From Brevibacterium sp. CS2 (GTDB lineage Bacteria > Actinomycetota > Actinomycetes > Actinomycetales > Brevibacteriaceae): a stretch of 64,000 nucleotides of DNA. The stretch lies in assembly GCF_005280295.1 (NCBI RefSeq), contig NZ_CP040020.1, positions 3,162,001 to 3,226,000 of the forward strand, read 5' to 3'. Both the position numbers and the translations under genes were made by a program. Of the stretch, positions 39,255-47,220 are shown one piece after another. The notes under the pieces are model-generated. The model did not search any database. It saw nothing but the letters and a program-made list of their open reading frames with translations, and was not told where the DNA came from. Position 1 is the stretch's first letter. The number at the start of each line of letters is the position of its first letter.

Positions 39255-41063
39255 ATGACCGTCCTGCCGCCGCACGCCCGGACCGGATTCCCCACCGCAC
39301 CCCGCTCGCGGGTGGGGCCCGCCGACCTGGAGATCCCGCTCGGGGCCCGCAGCCGGCTCTACCGGGCGTTCGAGATCCTCCCCGGCGCGGTGAGCATCTC
39401 CGCGATCCTCCTCGTCTTCCTCGTGCCTCTCGTGTCGCCACGGGCGGGAGCGGTCTACGTGCTGTGCGTCGTCGGGGTGATGTTCCTCCGCGCGATCCGC
39501 GGCTCGGTCGACCTCGCCCGCGGCTACACCCGGTTCCGCGCCTCGGCCCGCGTCGACTGGGCCGCTCGGCTCCGCGACATCGGACGCACTCTCGAGGGCC
39601 GGAGAGTGCCGGCGAGCCCGCCCCATGCCTTCCGCGCCGAGCGGCACCGCGCGCTCCTCGCGCAGGTCGCCGCGCACCCTGAGCGCTACCCGCACCCGGC
39701 ATCGCTCGTCCACGCGGTGGTCGTCGCCGCGTACAACGAGTCGTACTCGGTCATCGCCCCGACGCTGCGCACCCTGGCCTGCAGCTCCACGCCGGGCGAG
39801 CAGATGTGGATCGTGTTCGCCTACGAGGAGCGCGGCGGTGCGGAGATGGAGCACACCGCCCAGCGGCTGCGCGCGGAGTTCGGCCACCGCTTCGCGGTCT
39901 TCGAGCTCGTACGGCACCCGCGCGACCTGCCCGGTGAGATCGCCGGCAAGGGCGCGAACATCACGCATGCCGGACAGCACCTCCAGGCGCTCGCCGTGCG
40001 GCGCGGGGTCGCCGCGGAGTCCGTCCTCGTCACCACTCTCGACTGCGACAACAAGCCGTACGAGAGCTACTTCGACTACGTCGCCTACGAGTACATCGCC
40101 TGCCTCGAGCGGAAGCGACGCGCCTTCCAGCCGATCAGCCTGTACCTCAGCAACATCTGGGACGCCCCGGCCGTCACCCGCGTCATCGCCTCGGCGAACT
40201 GCTTCTGGAACCTCACGTGCACGGTGCGGCCGTTCTCGCTGCGGAACTTCGCCTCGCACACCCAGCCGCTCGATGCGCTCGTCGAGATGGGCTTCTGGTC
40301 CACCCGCACGATCGTCGAGGACGGCCACCAGTTCTGGCGCTCGTACTTCCACTTCGAGGGCGACTACGCGGTAGTGCCGATCCACGTCCCGATCCACCAG
40401 GACGCGGTCCTGGCCGGCACCCTGCGGCAGACCATGGGCGCCCAATTCAGGCAGCTGAGCCGCTGGTCCTACGGGGCCTCCGACATCGCCTACGTCGCCG
40501 CCGGCGTGTTCGGCGCGCAGCGGCGGGTCCCGCTGCTGCGGAGCACCCTCCACCTCCTCACCCTGCTCGAGGGGCACGTGACGCTCGCCTGCGTGTCGGT
40601 GATCATCGCGCTCGGCGGCTGGACCCCGTTCCTCATCATGCGCCGGACCGGGGGTGCGGATGCGCTGGTGAGCCAGATGCCGCTGCTCGTCGGGATGATC
40701 CAGCAGATCGCGATGATCAGCCTGCTGATCTCGCTCGTCGTGTTCTGGAACCTCCTGCCGCCGCGCCCCGTGCGCTACGGGCCGGCGCGCAGCGTCGCGA
40801 TGCTCGCGCAGTGGCTCCTCTACCCCGCGACGATCCTCGGCTACAACGCGACCACCGCGCTGTACTCCCAGAGCAGACTGCTGCTGGGCCGGTACCGGGA
40901 GCGGTTCGAGGTCACCGAGAAGGTCGCCGGCGGCGGGGCCGGGATCCCTGCAGCCGGGCAGGTGCGGCTGGGTACAGTGGGGCTGTGCGCGATGCCCGGT
41001 ACTACCTCTTCCTCGTCCTCGCCAACGCGTTCTGGGCGGGCAACTTCGTCGTCGGCGGACTGA
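39255..41063 (+). CDS. membrane glycosyltransferase, family 2-like
   Basis: A 602-residue integral membrane glycosyltransferase. Two N-terminal hydrophobic segments (about 35-80) precede a GT2-type catalytic domain with VVVAAYNESYSVIAPTLRTL, the acidic metal site TTLDCDNKPYESY, the TIVEDGHQFWRSY acceptor motif and QFRQLSRWSYG, a QxxRW-like motif of processive synthases. Four C-terminal membrane helices follow (about 420-560). It probably adds or polymerises sugars on the outer side from nucleotide sugars; the product is unknown. ATG 39255 is chosen because upstream codons look random. The last 26 residues are read over the start of the EamA gene, a 79-base overlap. Confidence 0.82.
   Translation: MTVLPPHARTGFPTAPRSRVGPADLEIPLGARSRLYRAFEILPGAVSISAILLVFLVPLVSPRAGAVYVLCVVGVMFLRAIRGSVDLARGYTRFRASARVDWAARLRDIGRTLEGRRVPASPPHAFRAERHRALLAQVAAHPERYPHPASLVHAVVVAAYNESYSVIAPTLRTLACSSTPGEQMWIVFAYEERGGAEMEHTAQRLRAEFGHRFAVFELVRHPRDLPGEIAGKGANITHAGQHLQALAVRRGVAAESVLVTTLDCDNKPYESYFDYVAYEYIACLERKRRAFQPISLYLSNIWDAPAVTRVIASANCFWNLTCTVRPFSLRNFASHTQPLDALVEMGFWSTRTIVEDGHQFWRSYFHFEGDYAVVPIHVPIHQDAVLAGTLRQTMGAQFRQLSRWSYGASDIAYVAAGVFGAQRRVPLLRSTLHLLTLLEGHVTLACVSVIIALGGWTPFLIMRRTGGADALVSQMPLLVGMIQQIAMISLLISLVVFWNLLPPRPVRYGPARSVAMLAQWLLYPATILGYNATTALYSQSRLLLGRYRERFEVTEKVAGGGAGIPAAGQVRLGTVGLCAMPGTTSSSSSPTRSGRATSSSAD
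40973..40978 (+). promoter_or_regulatory. candidate -10 box for the EamA gene, inside the glycosyltransferase gene
   Basis: TACAGT, six bases, then the GTG at 40985. The box lies within the upstream coding region, and the layout matches other leaderless starts in the window. Confidence 0.45.
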
Positions 41064-41887
41064 TCGCCGACTCCGTCTCCCCGCTCTTCCTCACCACGGT
41101 CCGCTGGGTGCTGGCGACCGTGCCGCTGTTCGTCCTCGCCGCGTTCGTCGAGAAGCCGGACTGGAAGGCGGTGTTCGCCGAGTGGCGGCTCCACGTGCTG
41201 CTCAGCTGCCTCGGGCTCATCGGCTACGCGCTCTTCACCTATCTGGCGCTCGCCCACACCTCCTCGGTGTCGGCCTCGCTGCTCAACTCGGTGGGCCCTG
41301 CGCTCATCGCGGTCGTCGCCGTCCTCGTCGCCCGGGAGCGGCTGACCGGGACGGCGGTGCTCGGGCTCGCGCTCTCCCTGCTCGGCGCGGTGATCGTGCT
41401 CGTGCGCTTCGACGGCGGCGGGGTCGGGCTCGACCTCGGCATCGGCACCCTGTTCATGCTCGTCGCGGTGAGCGTGTTCGTCGTCTACACGGTGCTCGGC
41501 CGGTTCCTGACCTCCCCGCCGGTGTCGGCGACCGCCGTCCAGGCGCTCTTCGCCTCGGCGGTGCTCGTGCCGGCGACGCTGGTGCTCGGGGCACCCGGCC
41601 CGGCGGACGGGATCACGTGGCTCGGGGTCGTCTACATCGGGATCTTCCCGTCCGCGCTGTCCTACCTCATGTGGAACCTCGCGGTGCGTGGGATCGGGGC
41701 GGCGCGCGCCGGGGTCTACCTCAACCTCGTGCCGTTCTTCACCGCGATCATCGGCCTCTTCATCGGCGACCCGATCACGGGGATCCAGGTGCTCGGCGGG
41801 ATGCTCATCGTCGCCGGCGTCGTCATCACCTCACGCCGGCCGAAGGCGGCGGGGACTCCGCCCGCCCCGTCCGGCTCCCCGGGTTGA
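40985..41887 (+). CDS. EamA/DMT-family transporter
   Basis: A 300-residue drug/metabolite transporter with ten membrane helices in two EamA repeats. The first opens with YYLFLVLANAFWAGNFVVGGLIADSVSPLFLTTVRW; the second contains VFVVYTVLGRF, YIGIFPSALSYLMWNLAVRGIGAARAGVYLNLVPFFTAI and IQVLGGMLIVAGVVI. The C-terminal tail is short and basic. Such proteins export amino acids or other metabolites; the substrate cannot be inferred. GTG 40985 is supported by an upstream TACAGT box. It is convergent with the next gene. Confidence 0.88.
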   Translation: MRDARYYLFLVLANAFWAGNFVVGGLIADSVSPLFLTTVRWVLATVPLFVLAAFVEKPDWKAVFAEWRLHVLLSCLGLIGYALFTYLALAHTSSVSASLLNSVGPALIAVVAVLVARERLTGTAVLGLALSLLGAVIVLVRFDGGGVGLDLGIGTLFMLVAVSVFVVYTVLGRFLTSPPVSATAVQALFASAVLVPATLVLGAPGPADGITWLGVVYIGIFPSALSYLMWNLAVRGIGAARAGVYLNLVPFFTAIIGLFIGDPITGIQVLGGMLIVAGVVITSRRPKAAGTPPAPSGSPG

Positions 41888-41912
41888 GACGTCTGACCCA
41901 GGTGCGCTGGGC

Positions 41913-42857
41913 TCAGTCGGCCCAGACTGCCAGGTCGAGGACGAGCCGTCCGCGGACACCGCCCTGCTCGAACCGGGCGTGCGCCTCGGCGGCCTGCTCC
42001 GGCGGGTGCACGTCGGCGACGACGAGCTCGAGGGTGCCGTCCTCGACCGCAGTGCGGAGGTCCTCGAGCAGCGCGCGGGAGCCGTACTCGGTGACGACGG
42101 CCGTGCGGCGGAACCGGATGTCGCGCTCCCCCGTCCCCTTCCAGAACCGCACCGCGGCGTAGCCGCCGCCGTCGCGCACCGCGGGCACCGCCTTCTCGTC
42201 CATCACCGCGGCGTCGATGAGCCCGTCGACGCCGTCGGGGACGATCGCCCGGATCCGGTCGGCGACATCGTCGCCGCGCTCGACCACGTGATCCGGGCCC
42301 GCGGACTCCACGAGTGCGCGGTCCTTGTCCGCCGCGTCGGCGATCACCGAGAGGCCGGCGCGCTTCGCCAGGCGCACCGCGTACTGGCCGAGGGTGCCGG
42401 CCGCCCCGGTGACGGCGAGCGTCTGTCCGGGTGAGAGCTCGAGCTTGGCGAGCGCCTGGAGCGCGGTGAGGCCGTTCATCGGCAGGGTGGCCGCCTGCTG
42501 CAGGCTCGCCCCCTCCGGGATCCGCACGAGCGCGTCGTCGGCGGCGACGAGGAGCTCGGCGTAGGCCCCGCCGTGCTCGCTCACCGGGACGGCCATCGTC
42601 ATGACCTCCTCGCCCACCTGCCAGGCGCTGCCCTCGCCGACCTCGTCGACGACTCCGGCGGCATCCATGCCGGGGACGTAGGGCGGGGTGAGGCTGCTGA
42701 CGTCCTGCACCCCGGCGCGGAACGTCGTGTCGGTGGGGTTGACGGCTGCGGCGTGGACGCGGATGCGCGCCTCGCCCGGACCCGGGTGGGGTTCCGGCAC
42801 GTCGTGGACGGCGAGGGCGCTGGGCCCTCCGAACTCGGTGACTCCGATGACCTTCAT
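41913..42857 (-). CDS. zinc-independent quinone oxidoreductase (MDR family)
   Basis: A 314-residue medium-chain reductase of the QorA/zeta-crystallin type. The GroES-like domain (1-110) has PGPGEARIRVHAAAVNPTDTTFRAG and VPGMDAAGVVDEVGEG. The nucleotide-binding motif is AVTGAAGTLGQYAVRLAK (about 145-162). Zinc-ligand cysteines are absent, as expected for quinone reductases that use NADPH. It is divergent from the aminotransferase gene, with 180 bases between them. The physiological quinone or enone is unknown. Confidence 0.88.
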   Translation of the reverse strand: MKVIGVTEFGGPSALAVHDVPEPHPGPGEARIRVHAAAVNPTDTTFRAGVQDVSSLTPPYVPGMDAAGVVDEVGEGSAWQVGEEVMTMAVPVSEHGGAYAELLVAADDALVRIPEGASLQQAATLPMNGLTALQALAKLELSPGQTLAVTGAAGTLGQYAVRLAKRAGLSVIADAADKDRALVESAGPDHVVERGDDVADRIRAIVPDGVDGLIDAAVMDEKAVPAVRDGGGYAAVRFWKGTGERDIRFRRTAVVTEYGSRALLEDLRTAVEDGTLELVVADVHPPEQAAEAHARFEQGGVRGRLVLDLAVWAD

Positions 42858-43037
42858 ACCCTGGGCAACCACGGCGGGCGCGCACGCATTTCTCATCCCG
42901 CGCCGCGTTCCGCATGCCGGGATTGACCCGCCGAACGGGGCGGGCGAGACTGGACGGGACAGCACGCATCGCAGCGCGCACGCCGCAGAGCACGAGGCGC
43001 ACGCCGCAGCGCACATCGAGTCGAGGAGGACCGCACA

Positions 43038-44279
43038 ATGGCGCATCGGGTATGGAACGGGCAGGCGCAGATGCCGTCGGTCATGGATTCCCAGATCGAG
43101 ATCGTCAAGGGCGAGGGCTCCTACGTGTGGGACGCGCAGGGGAAGAAGTACTTCGACGGCTCGGCGAGCCTCTGGTACGCGAACATCGGCCACGGCCGCA
43201 CGGAGCTCGCCGAGGCCGCCTACAAGCAGATGCTCGAGCTCGAGACTTACCACACCTTCGGACGGTTCATCAACGAGCCGGCGCGCACCCTGGCCGACCG
43301 GCTCGCGGCGATGTCGCCGATCGAGAACCCCAAGGTGATCTTCAACTCCGGCGGCTCGGACGCGATCGACGTCGCCTGCAAGCTCGCCCGCCGCTACTGG
43401 CAGGCCGTCGGGGAGACCGAGCGCACGGTCATCGTGTCCCGCGACACCTCCTACCACGGGCTCCACGCCTTCGGCACCGCGATCGCCGGCCTCGAGCCCA
43501 ACCGCGAGGGCTACGGCACCGAGTCGCTCGTGCCCGACACCGTCCGGGTGTCGGCGAACGACCCGGCGCGCCTCGAGGAGCAGATCCTCGCGATCGGCCC
43601 GCAGCGCATCGCCGCGTTCGTCGCCGAGCCGGTGATCGGCGCCGGCGGCGTCATCGGGCCCGCGGACGGCTACTTCGAGACCGTGCAGCGCCTGGCGAAG
43701 GAGCACGGCTTCCTCTTCATCGCCGACGAGGTCATCACCGGTTTCGGCCGCACCGGGAAGATGTTCGCCTCGGAGCGGTACTCCCTCGACCCCGACATCC
43801 ACACCATGGCCAAGGGCCTGACCTCCGGCTACGCGCCGCTCGGCGGGATCCAGATCGCCGAGCGCGTGTGGGAGCCGTTCTTCACCGGGGGCGAGGAGGC
43901 GCCGGCCTTCCGGCACGGCGTCACCTACTCCGGGCACGCCACCGCCTGCGCCGTGGCGCACGCCAACCTCGACGTGCTCGAGCGGGAGGACCTCGTCGAC
44001 CGTGCCGGCAAGCTCGAGGACGTCCTCGCCACGGAGCTCGACACCCTCGTGGGCGTCGACGGGATCGCCGAGGTGCGCTCGCGGGCCGGATTCCTCGGCG
44101 CGGTGAAGTTCACCGAGGACCTCGTCAGCGAGACGATCGTGCGCCGGGCCGCGGAGCGCGGCGTGATCCTCCGGGCGCTGCCGGACAACGCGCTGCAGAT
44201 CTCCCCGCCCTTCGTCGCCGAGCCCGAGGACCTCGCGCTCACCGTGTCGGCGATCCGCGAGTCGGTCGCGGAGGGCTGA
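43038..44279 (+). CDS. class III PLP-dependent aminotransferase
   Basis: A 413-residue omega-amino acid or diamine-type aminotransferase. The signs are DAQGKKYFDGSASLWYANIGHG at the N-terminus, NSGGSDAIDVACKLARRYW for the phosphate loop, SRDTSYHGLHAFG, the Glu/Asp pair in EPVIGAGGVIGPADGYFE and IADEVITGFGRTGKMF, and the PLP lysine near residue 259 in MAKGLTSGYAPLGG. A GAGGAGG site precedes the ATG. Candidate substrates include beta-alanine, GABA, taurine or putrescine, but the sequence does not decide. A strong hairpin follows the stop. Confidence 0.88.
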   Translation: MAHRVWNGQAQMPSVMDSQIEIVKGEGSYVWDAQGKKYFDGSASLWYANIGHGRTELAEAAYKQMLELETYHTFGRFINEPARTLADRLAAMSPIENPKVIFNSGGSDAIDVACKLARRYWQAVGETERTVIVSRDTSYHGLHAFGTAIAGLEPNREGYGTESLVPDTVRVSANDPARLEEQILAIGPQRIAAFVAEPVIGAGGVIGPADGYFETVQRLAKEHGFLFIADEVITGFGRTGKMFASERYSLDPDIHTMAKGLTSGYAPLGGIQIAERVWEPFFTGGEEAPAFRHGVTYSGHATACAVAHANLDVLEREDLVDRAGKLEDVLATELDTLVGVDGIAEVRSRAGFLGAVKFTEDLVSETIVRRAAERGVILRALPDNALQISPPFVAEPEDLALTVSAIRESVAEG

Positions 44280-44296
44280 GGCCTCACCGCCACCAC

Positions 44297-44338
44297 GACA
44301 GGGCCCCGGCGAGCAGTCGTGCTCGCCGGGGCCCTGTC
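44297..44338. terminator. perfect 19-base hairpin between convergent genes
   Basis: Arms 44297-44315 and 44320-44338 are perfectly complementary (GACAGGGCCCCGGCGAGCA and its reverse complement) around a gtcg loop. It sits 17 bases after the aminotransferase stop and 41 bases past the phosphotriesterase end, so it can serve both strands. Confidence 0.75.
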
Positions 44339-44379
44339 AGCTGCTGCTCGGCCCGCCTTCTCCGGTAGGCCCGCAGCTC

Positions 44380-45251
44380 CTACTCGAAGTAGCGCCGCGG
44401 GTTCGCCACGAGCATCATGTCGATGTCGGCCTCGGTGACCCCGCGCTCGCGCAGCGCCGGCAGCACGTCCTCGCTGATGTGGCGGAAGTTCCACTTCGGC
44501 ACCGCCTGGACCTTCGCCTCGGCGTCGAACCAATCGATGAAGCACGAGGCGTCGTGGGCGAGCACCACCCGGTCGGTGTACCCGCGGCGCACGAGCTCGG
44601 CCACGGTGTCGACGCGCTGCTCGAACGGCAGGAGCACGTCGAGGCCGAACCGGTCCATACCGAGCAGCGAGCCCTTGTCCGCGACCCGCATGAGGTAGTC
44701 GAGGTCGGTGGTGTCGCCCGAATGGCCGATGACGACCTTGGTGAGGTCCGCGCCGATGCCTCGCCGACCGCGCGCATCACCCGCTCGACGCCGGGCGTGA
44801 GGCCCTGCTCCTCGATCGCGCACTTGAGGAAGGCCGCGCGGACCCCGGTGTCGGCGATGCCCTCGGTGAGGTCGCGGACGAAGAGATCGACGAGCGGCTC
44901 GGGCACGTCGAACAGGAGCCCGGGACCGGTGTAGTGGAACTGGAATGGGATCTCGTTGTACGTGTAGAGGCCCGTCGCGGCGACGATCTGCAGGTCGGTG
45001 CCGGCGGCCACCTGCTGGATGCGCGGGATGTAGCGGCCGAGCCCGAGCACGGTGGGGTCGAGGATCGTGTCGATCCCGAGCTCCTTGAGCTCCTGGAGAT
45101 CCCGCTGCGCCTGAGCGACCCGGGCGTCCTCGTCCCAGTCCTGATAGTTGATCCGGTGCTCCTCGCCGAGCACGAAGACATGCTCGTGGACGAGCGTCCG
45201 TCCGAGGTCCGCGCTGTCGATCGGTCCCGTCACCGTCTGCACCTGTGCCAT
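44380..45251 (-). pseudogene. phosphotriesterase-family hydrolase, broken by internal deletion
   Basis: An amidohydrolase-superfamily enzyme of the phosphotriesterase/lactonase type, in two frames. The first frame (45251 to about 44757) holds the metal motif LVHEHVF (His22 and His24) and the carbamylated lysine context AFLKCAIEEQGLTP. The second frame (about 44755 to 44380) holds VVIGHSGDTTDLDYL, LAHDAS and the ending ANPRRYFE. At the junction, after RVMRAVGEA, about 30 expected residues are missing, including the region with the His-Thr-His metal ligands, and the frame shifts. The total is about 290 codons instead of about 320. It is inactive as read. The ATG at 45251 has a GAGGAG site. A sequencing or assembly error cannot be excluded. 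Confidence 0.78.
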
Positions 45252-45388
45252 ACCGTCTCCTCATCGAGTGGACGCGACGGTCGGACGACCGCCGCCGGTG
45301 ATCCACATCACATCACGGATCGCCCTCGCCCACCAGGGCCGGATCCCCGACCGCCGGCCGGCGGGCGGGTCCTGGACGGAGGGTGAGG

Positions 45389-45814
45389 TCAGCGTTCCAC
45401 GGGCGGCTGTGCCGGCTGGTCTGCGAGCGCCGCCTCGAGCCGGGCCCGGTCCTCCGCGGACGGCGGTGCGCTCCGGCGGGTCTCCCGGTCCCAGAACACG
45501 ACGACGGCATGGGAGCGGGCGACGACGGTGCCGTCAGGAGTGCGCATGGTCTCCGCAGTGCGCAGGCTCGTGGTCCCCACGCGCTCGATCGCGCACTCGA
45601 CGGCCACGGTGCCCGCGTCGACCGTGAGCTCGGAGACGTAGTCGATCTCGAGGCGGGCGATGAGATGGCTGTCGGCGCCGGCGAGCGCGAGACCGCTGCG
45701 CAGCCACGTCGAGCGGGCCTCGTCGAGCAGGGTGAGATAGGTCCCGTGGTACACGTGGCCGTTGGTGTCGAGATCGCGCCACCGCAGCGGCACGTCGATG
45801 ATGTGGGTCGTCAC
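45389..45814 (-). CDS. hotdog-fold acyl-CoA thioesterase
   Basis: A 141-residue 4HBT-type thioesterase. The family signature IDVPLRWRDLDTNGHVYHGTYLTLLDEARSTWL, with Asp and His of the active-site loop, is at the N-terminus, followed by LEIDYVSELTVDAG and HAVVVFWD strands. It hydrolyses acyl-CoA esters in the cytoplasm; chain preference is unknown. I chose GTG 45814 because AAGGAG lies at proper distance. An ATG at 45829 would overlap that site. The segment between this gene and the broken phosphotriesterase (45,252-45,388) holds nothing I recognise. Confidence 0.86.
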   Translation of the reverse strand: MTTHIIDVPLRWRDLDTNGHVYHGTYLTLLDEARSTWLRSGLALAGADSHLIARLEIDYVSELTVDAGTVAVECAIERVGTTSLRTAETMRTPDGTVVARSHAVVVFWDRETRRSAPPSAEDRARLEAALADQPAQPPVER

Positions 45815-45961
45815 GGTGCTCCTTCGCATCGTCCCGACGCCCGCCCCGGGCGCCTCTTCCATCCTCGCACAGCGCCCGGCGAACGCAGCCGGGGTCGCCC
45901 GAGCGGGGGAACGGATGCGCATATCCCTATCTCACTATTTTTGCCCGCCTCGCCGGGGGTC

Positions 45962-45967
45962 TATATT
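45962..45967 (+). promoter_or_regulatory. candidate -10 box of the zinc-uptake genes
   Basis: TATATT stands out in this GC-rich DNA about 50 bases before the znuA-like start, with a possible TTGCCC -35 at 45941-45946. I do not see a convincing Zur palindrome. Confidence 0.35.
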
Positions 45968-46016
45968 CGCACTCAGCGCCGTGTTCATCGGCGGTATTCC
46001 GAATCAGAAAGAATTG

Positions 46017-47069
46017 ATGATGCTCTCTCGCCGCGTGGTCCCCGCCGTGCTCGCCGTCCCGCTCCTCGCCCTCAGCGCCTGCGGCAGCGGCGGTGGCGGT
46101 GGCGCCGAGCCCGGTGACGACCCCGTCGCCATCGCGACCTCGAGCACGCTCGGCAGCGTGCTCGGGCAGATCACCGAGTGCGCCGGGACGAGCTCGACCT
46201 CGCTCATGGGCCCCGGCGACGACCCCCATACCTTCCAGCCGTCCTCGGCCCAGGTGGCCGAGCTCGCCGGCACGGAACTCGTCATCGCCAACGGGCTCGA
46301 GCTCGAGGGCGGGCTCGAGTCCGCGCTCGCCAACGCCGCCGAGGACGGTGCCACCGTGCTCGAGGTGGCGCCCGAGGTCGACCCGATCCCCTGGGGCGGC
46401 GAGGCGCACGACCACGGCGAGGAGGGCCACGAGGAGCACGAAGGTCACGAGCACGCCGAGGACGGTCACGATCACGCCCACGAGGAGGACTCTGCGGCAC
46501 CCGGCGGGGAGGCGGATCCCCACGCCGGCCACGACCACGGCTCCGAGGATCCTCACTTCTGGCTGGATGCGAGCCGGATGGCCACCGCCGCCCACATCAT
46601 CGGCGAGGCCCTCACCGAGCAGACCGGGGAGGCCCAGTACACCGAGTGCGGCGAGAAGGTCGAGCAGGAGCTCACCGACACCGATGCCGAGGTGCGCGAG
46701 ATCCTCGCCGACATCCCCGCCGAGAAGCGGGTCCTCATCACCGACCACGAGGCGTTCGGCTACTTCGCCGCGGCCTACGACTTCGAGGTCGCCGGCGTCG
46801 TGGTGCCCGGCGGGTCGACGGACGCCGAGCCGTCCTCGGCCGAGCTCGCGGAGCTGACCTCCGTCATCGAGGACACCGGGGTGCCGGTGATCTTCTCCAA
46901 CACCGCCGCCTCGACCCCACTCATCGACGCCGTGGCCGCGGAGGTCGGCACCGATGTGTCCGTCGTCGAGCTCCACGTCGGCAGCGTCGGCCCGGCGGAT
47001 TCCGCGGCGGCCACGTATCAGGGCATGATGGTGGACAACGCCACGAAGATCGCCGAGGCGCTCGCCTGA
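46017..47069 (+). CDS. zinc ABC transporter substrate-binding lipoprotein (ZnuA type)
   Basis: A 350-residue cluster A-I metal-binding lipoprotein. The signal peptide ends at the lipobox LLALSACG. Metal-ligand regions include [29 protein letters not shown], a central His/Glu/Asp-rich loop from about residue 128 to 180 (HDHGEEGHEEHEGHEHAEDG), DPHFWLDASRM, and DHEAFGYFAAAYDFEVAGVV. The His-rich loop is characteristic of zinc rather than manganese binding proteins. Two adjacent ATG codons (46017 and 46020) are possible starts. The fused permease-ATPase gene follows after 151 bases. Confidence 0.9.
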   Translation: MMLSRRVVPAVLAVPLLALSACGSGGGGGAEPGDDPVAIATSSTLGSVLGQITECAGTSSTSLMGPGDDPHTFQPSSAQVAELAGTELVIANGLELEGGLESALANAAEDGATVLEVAPEVDPIPWGGEAHDHGEEGHEEHEGHEHAEDGHDHAHEEDSAAPGGEADPHAGHDHGSEDPHFWLDASRMATAAHIIGEALTEQTGEAQYTECGEKVEQELTDTDAEVREILADIPAEKRVLITDHEAFGYFAAAYDFEVAGVVVPGGSTDAEPSSAELAELTSVIEDTGVPVIFSNTAASTPLIDAVAAEVGTDVSVVELHVGSVGPADSAAATYQGMMVDNATKIAEALA

Positions 47070-47220
47070 GTTCCGCACCGGCCCTGCCGGAACGGAAAGG
47101 GCAGGCCCGGCCGGAGCCGTCCCCCGGACGGCACGCACCTCGTCGGCCCCACCCCGTCGGCACCGCCGCCGGGCGCGCCCGCGCCCGACGGCCCGATCCA
47201 CCAGGACTGGCTCGCAGACT

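Noticed and set aside
45900..46016. Zur operator before the zinc-binding protein gene
   Set aside because: I looked for a TGAAAATNATTTTCA-like palindrome and saw none; only a -10-like TATATT is present.
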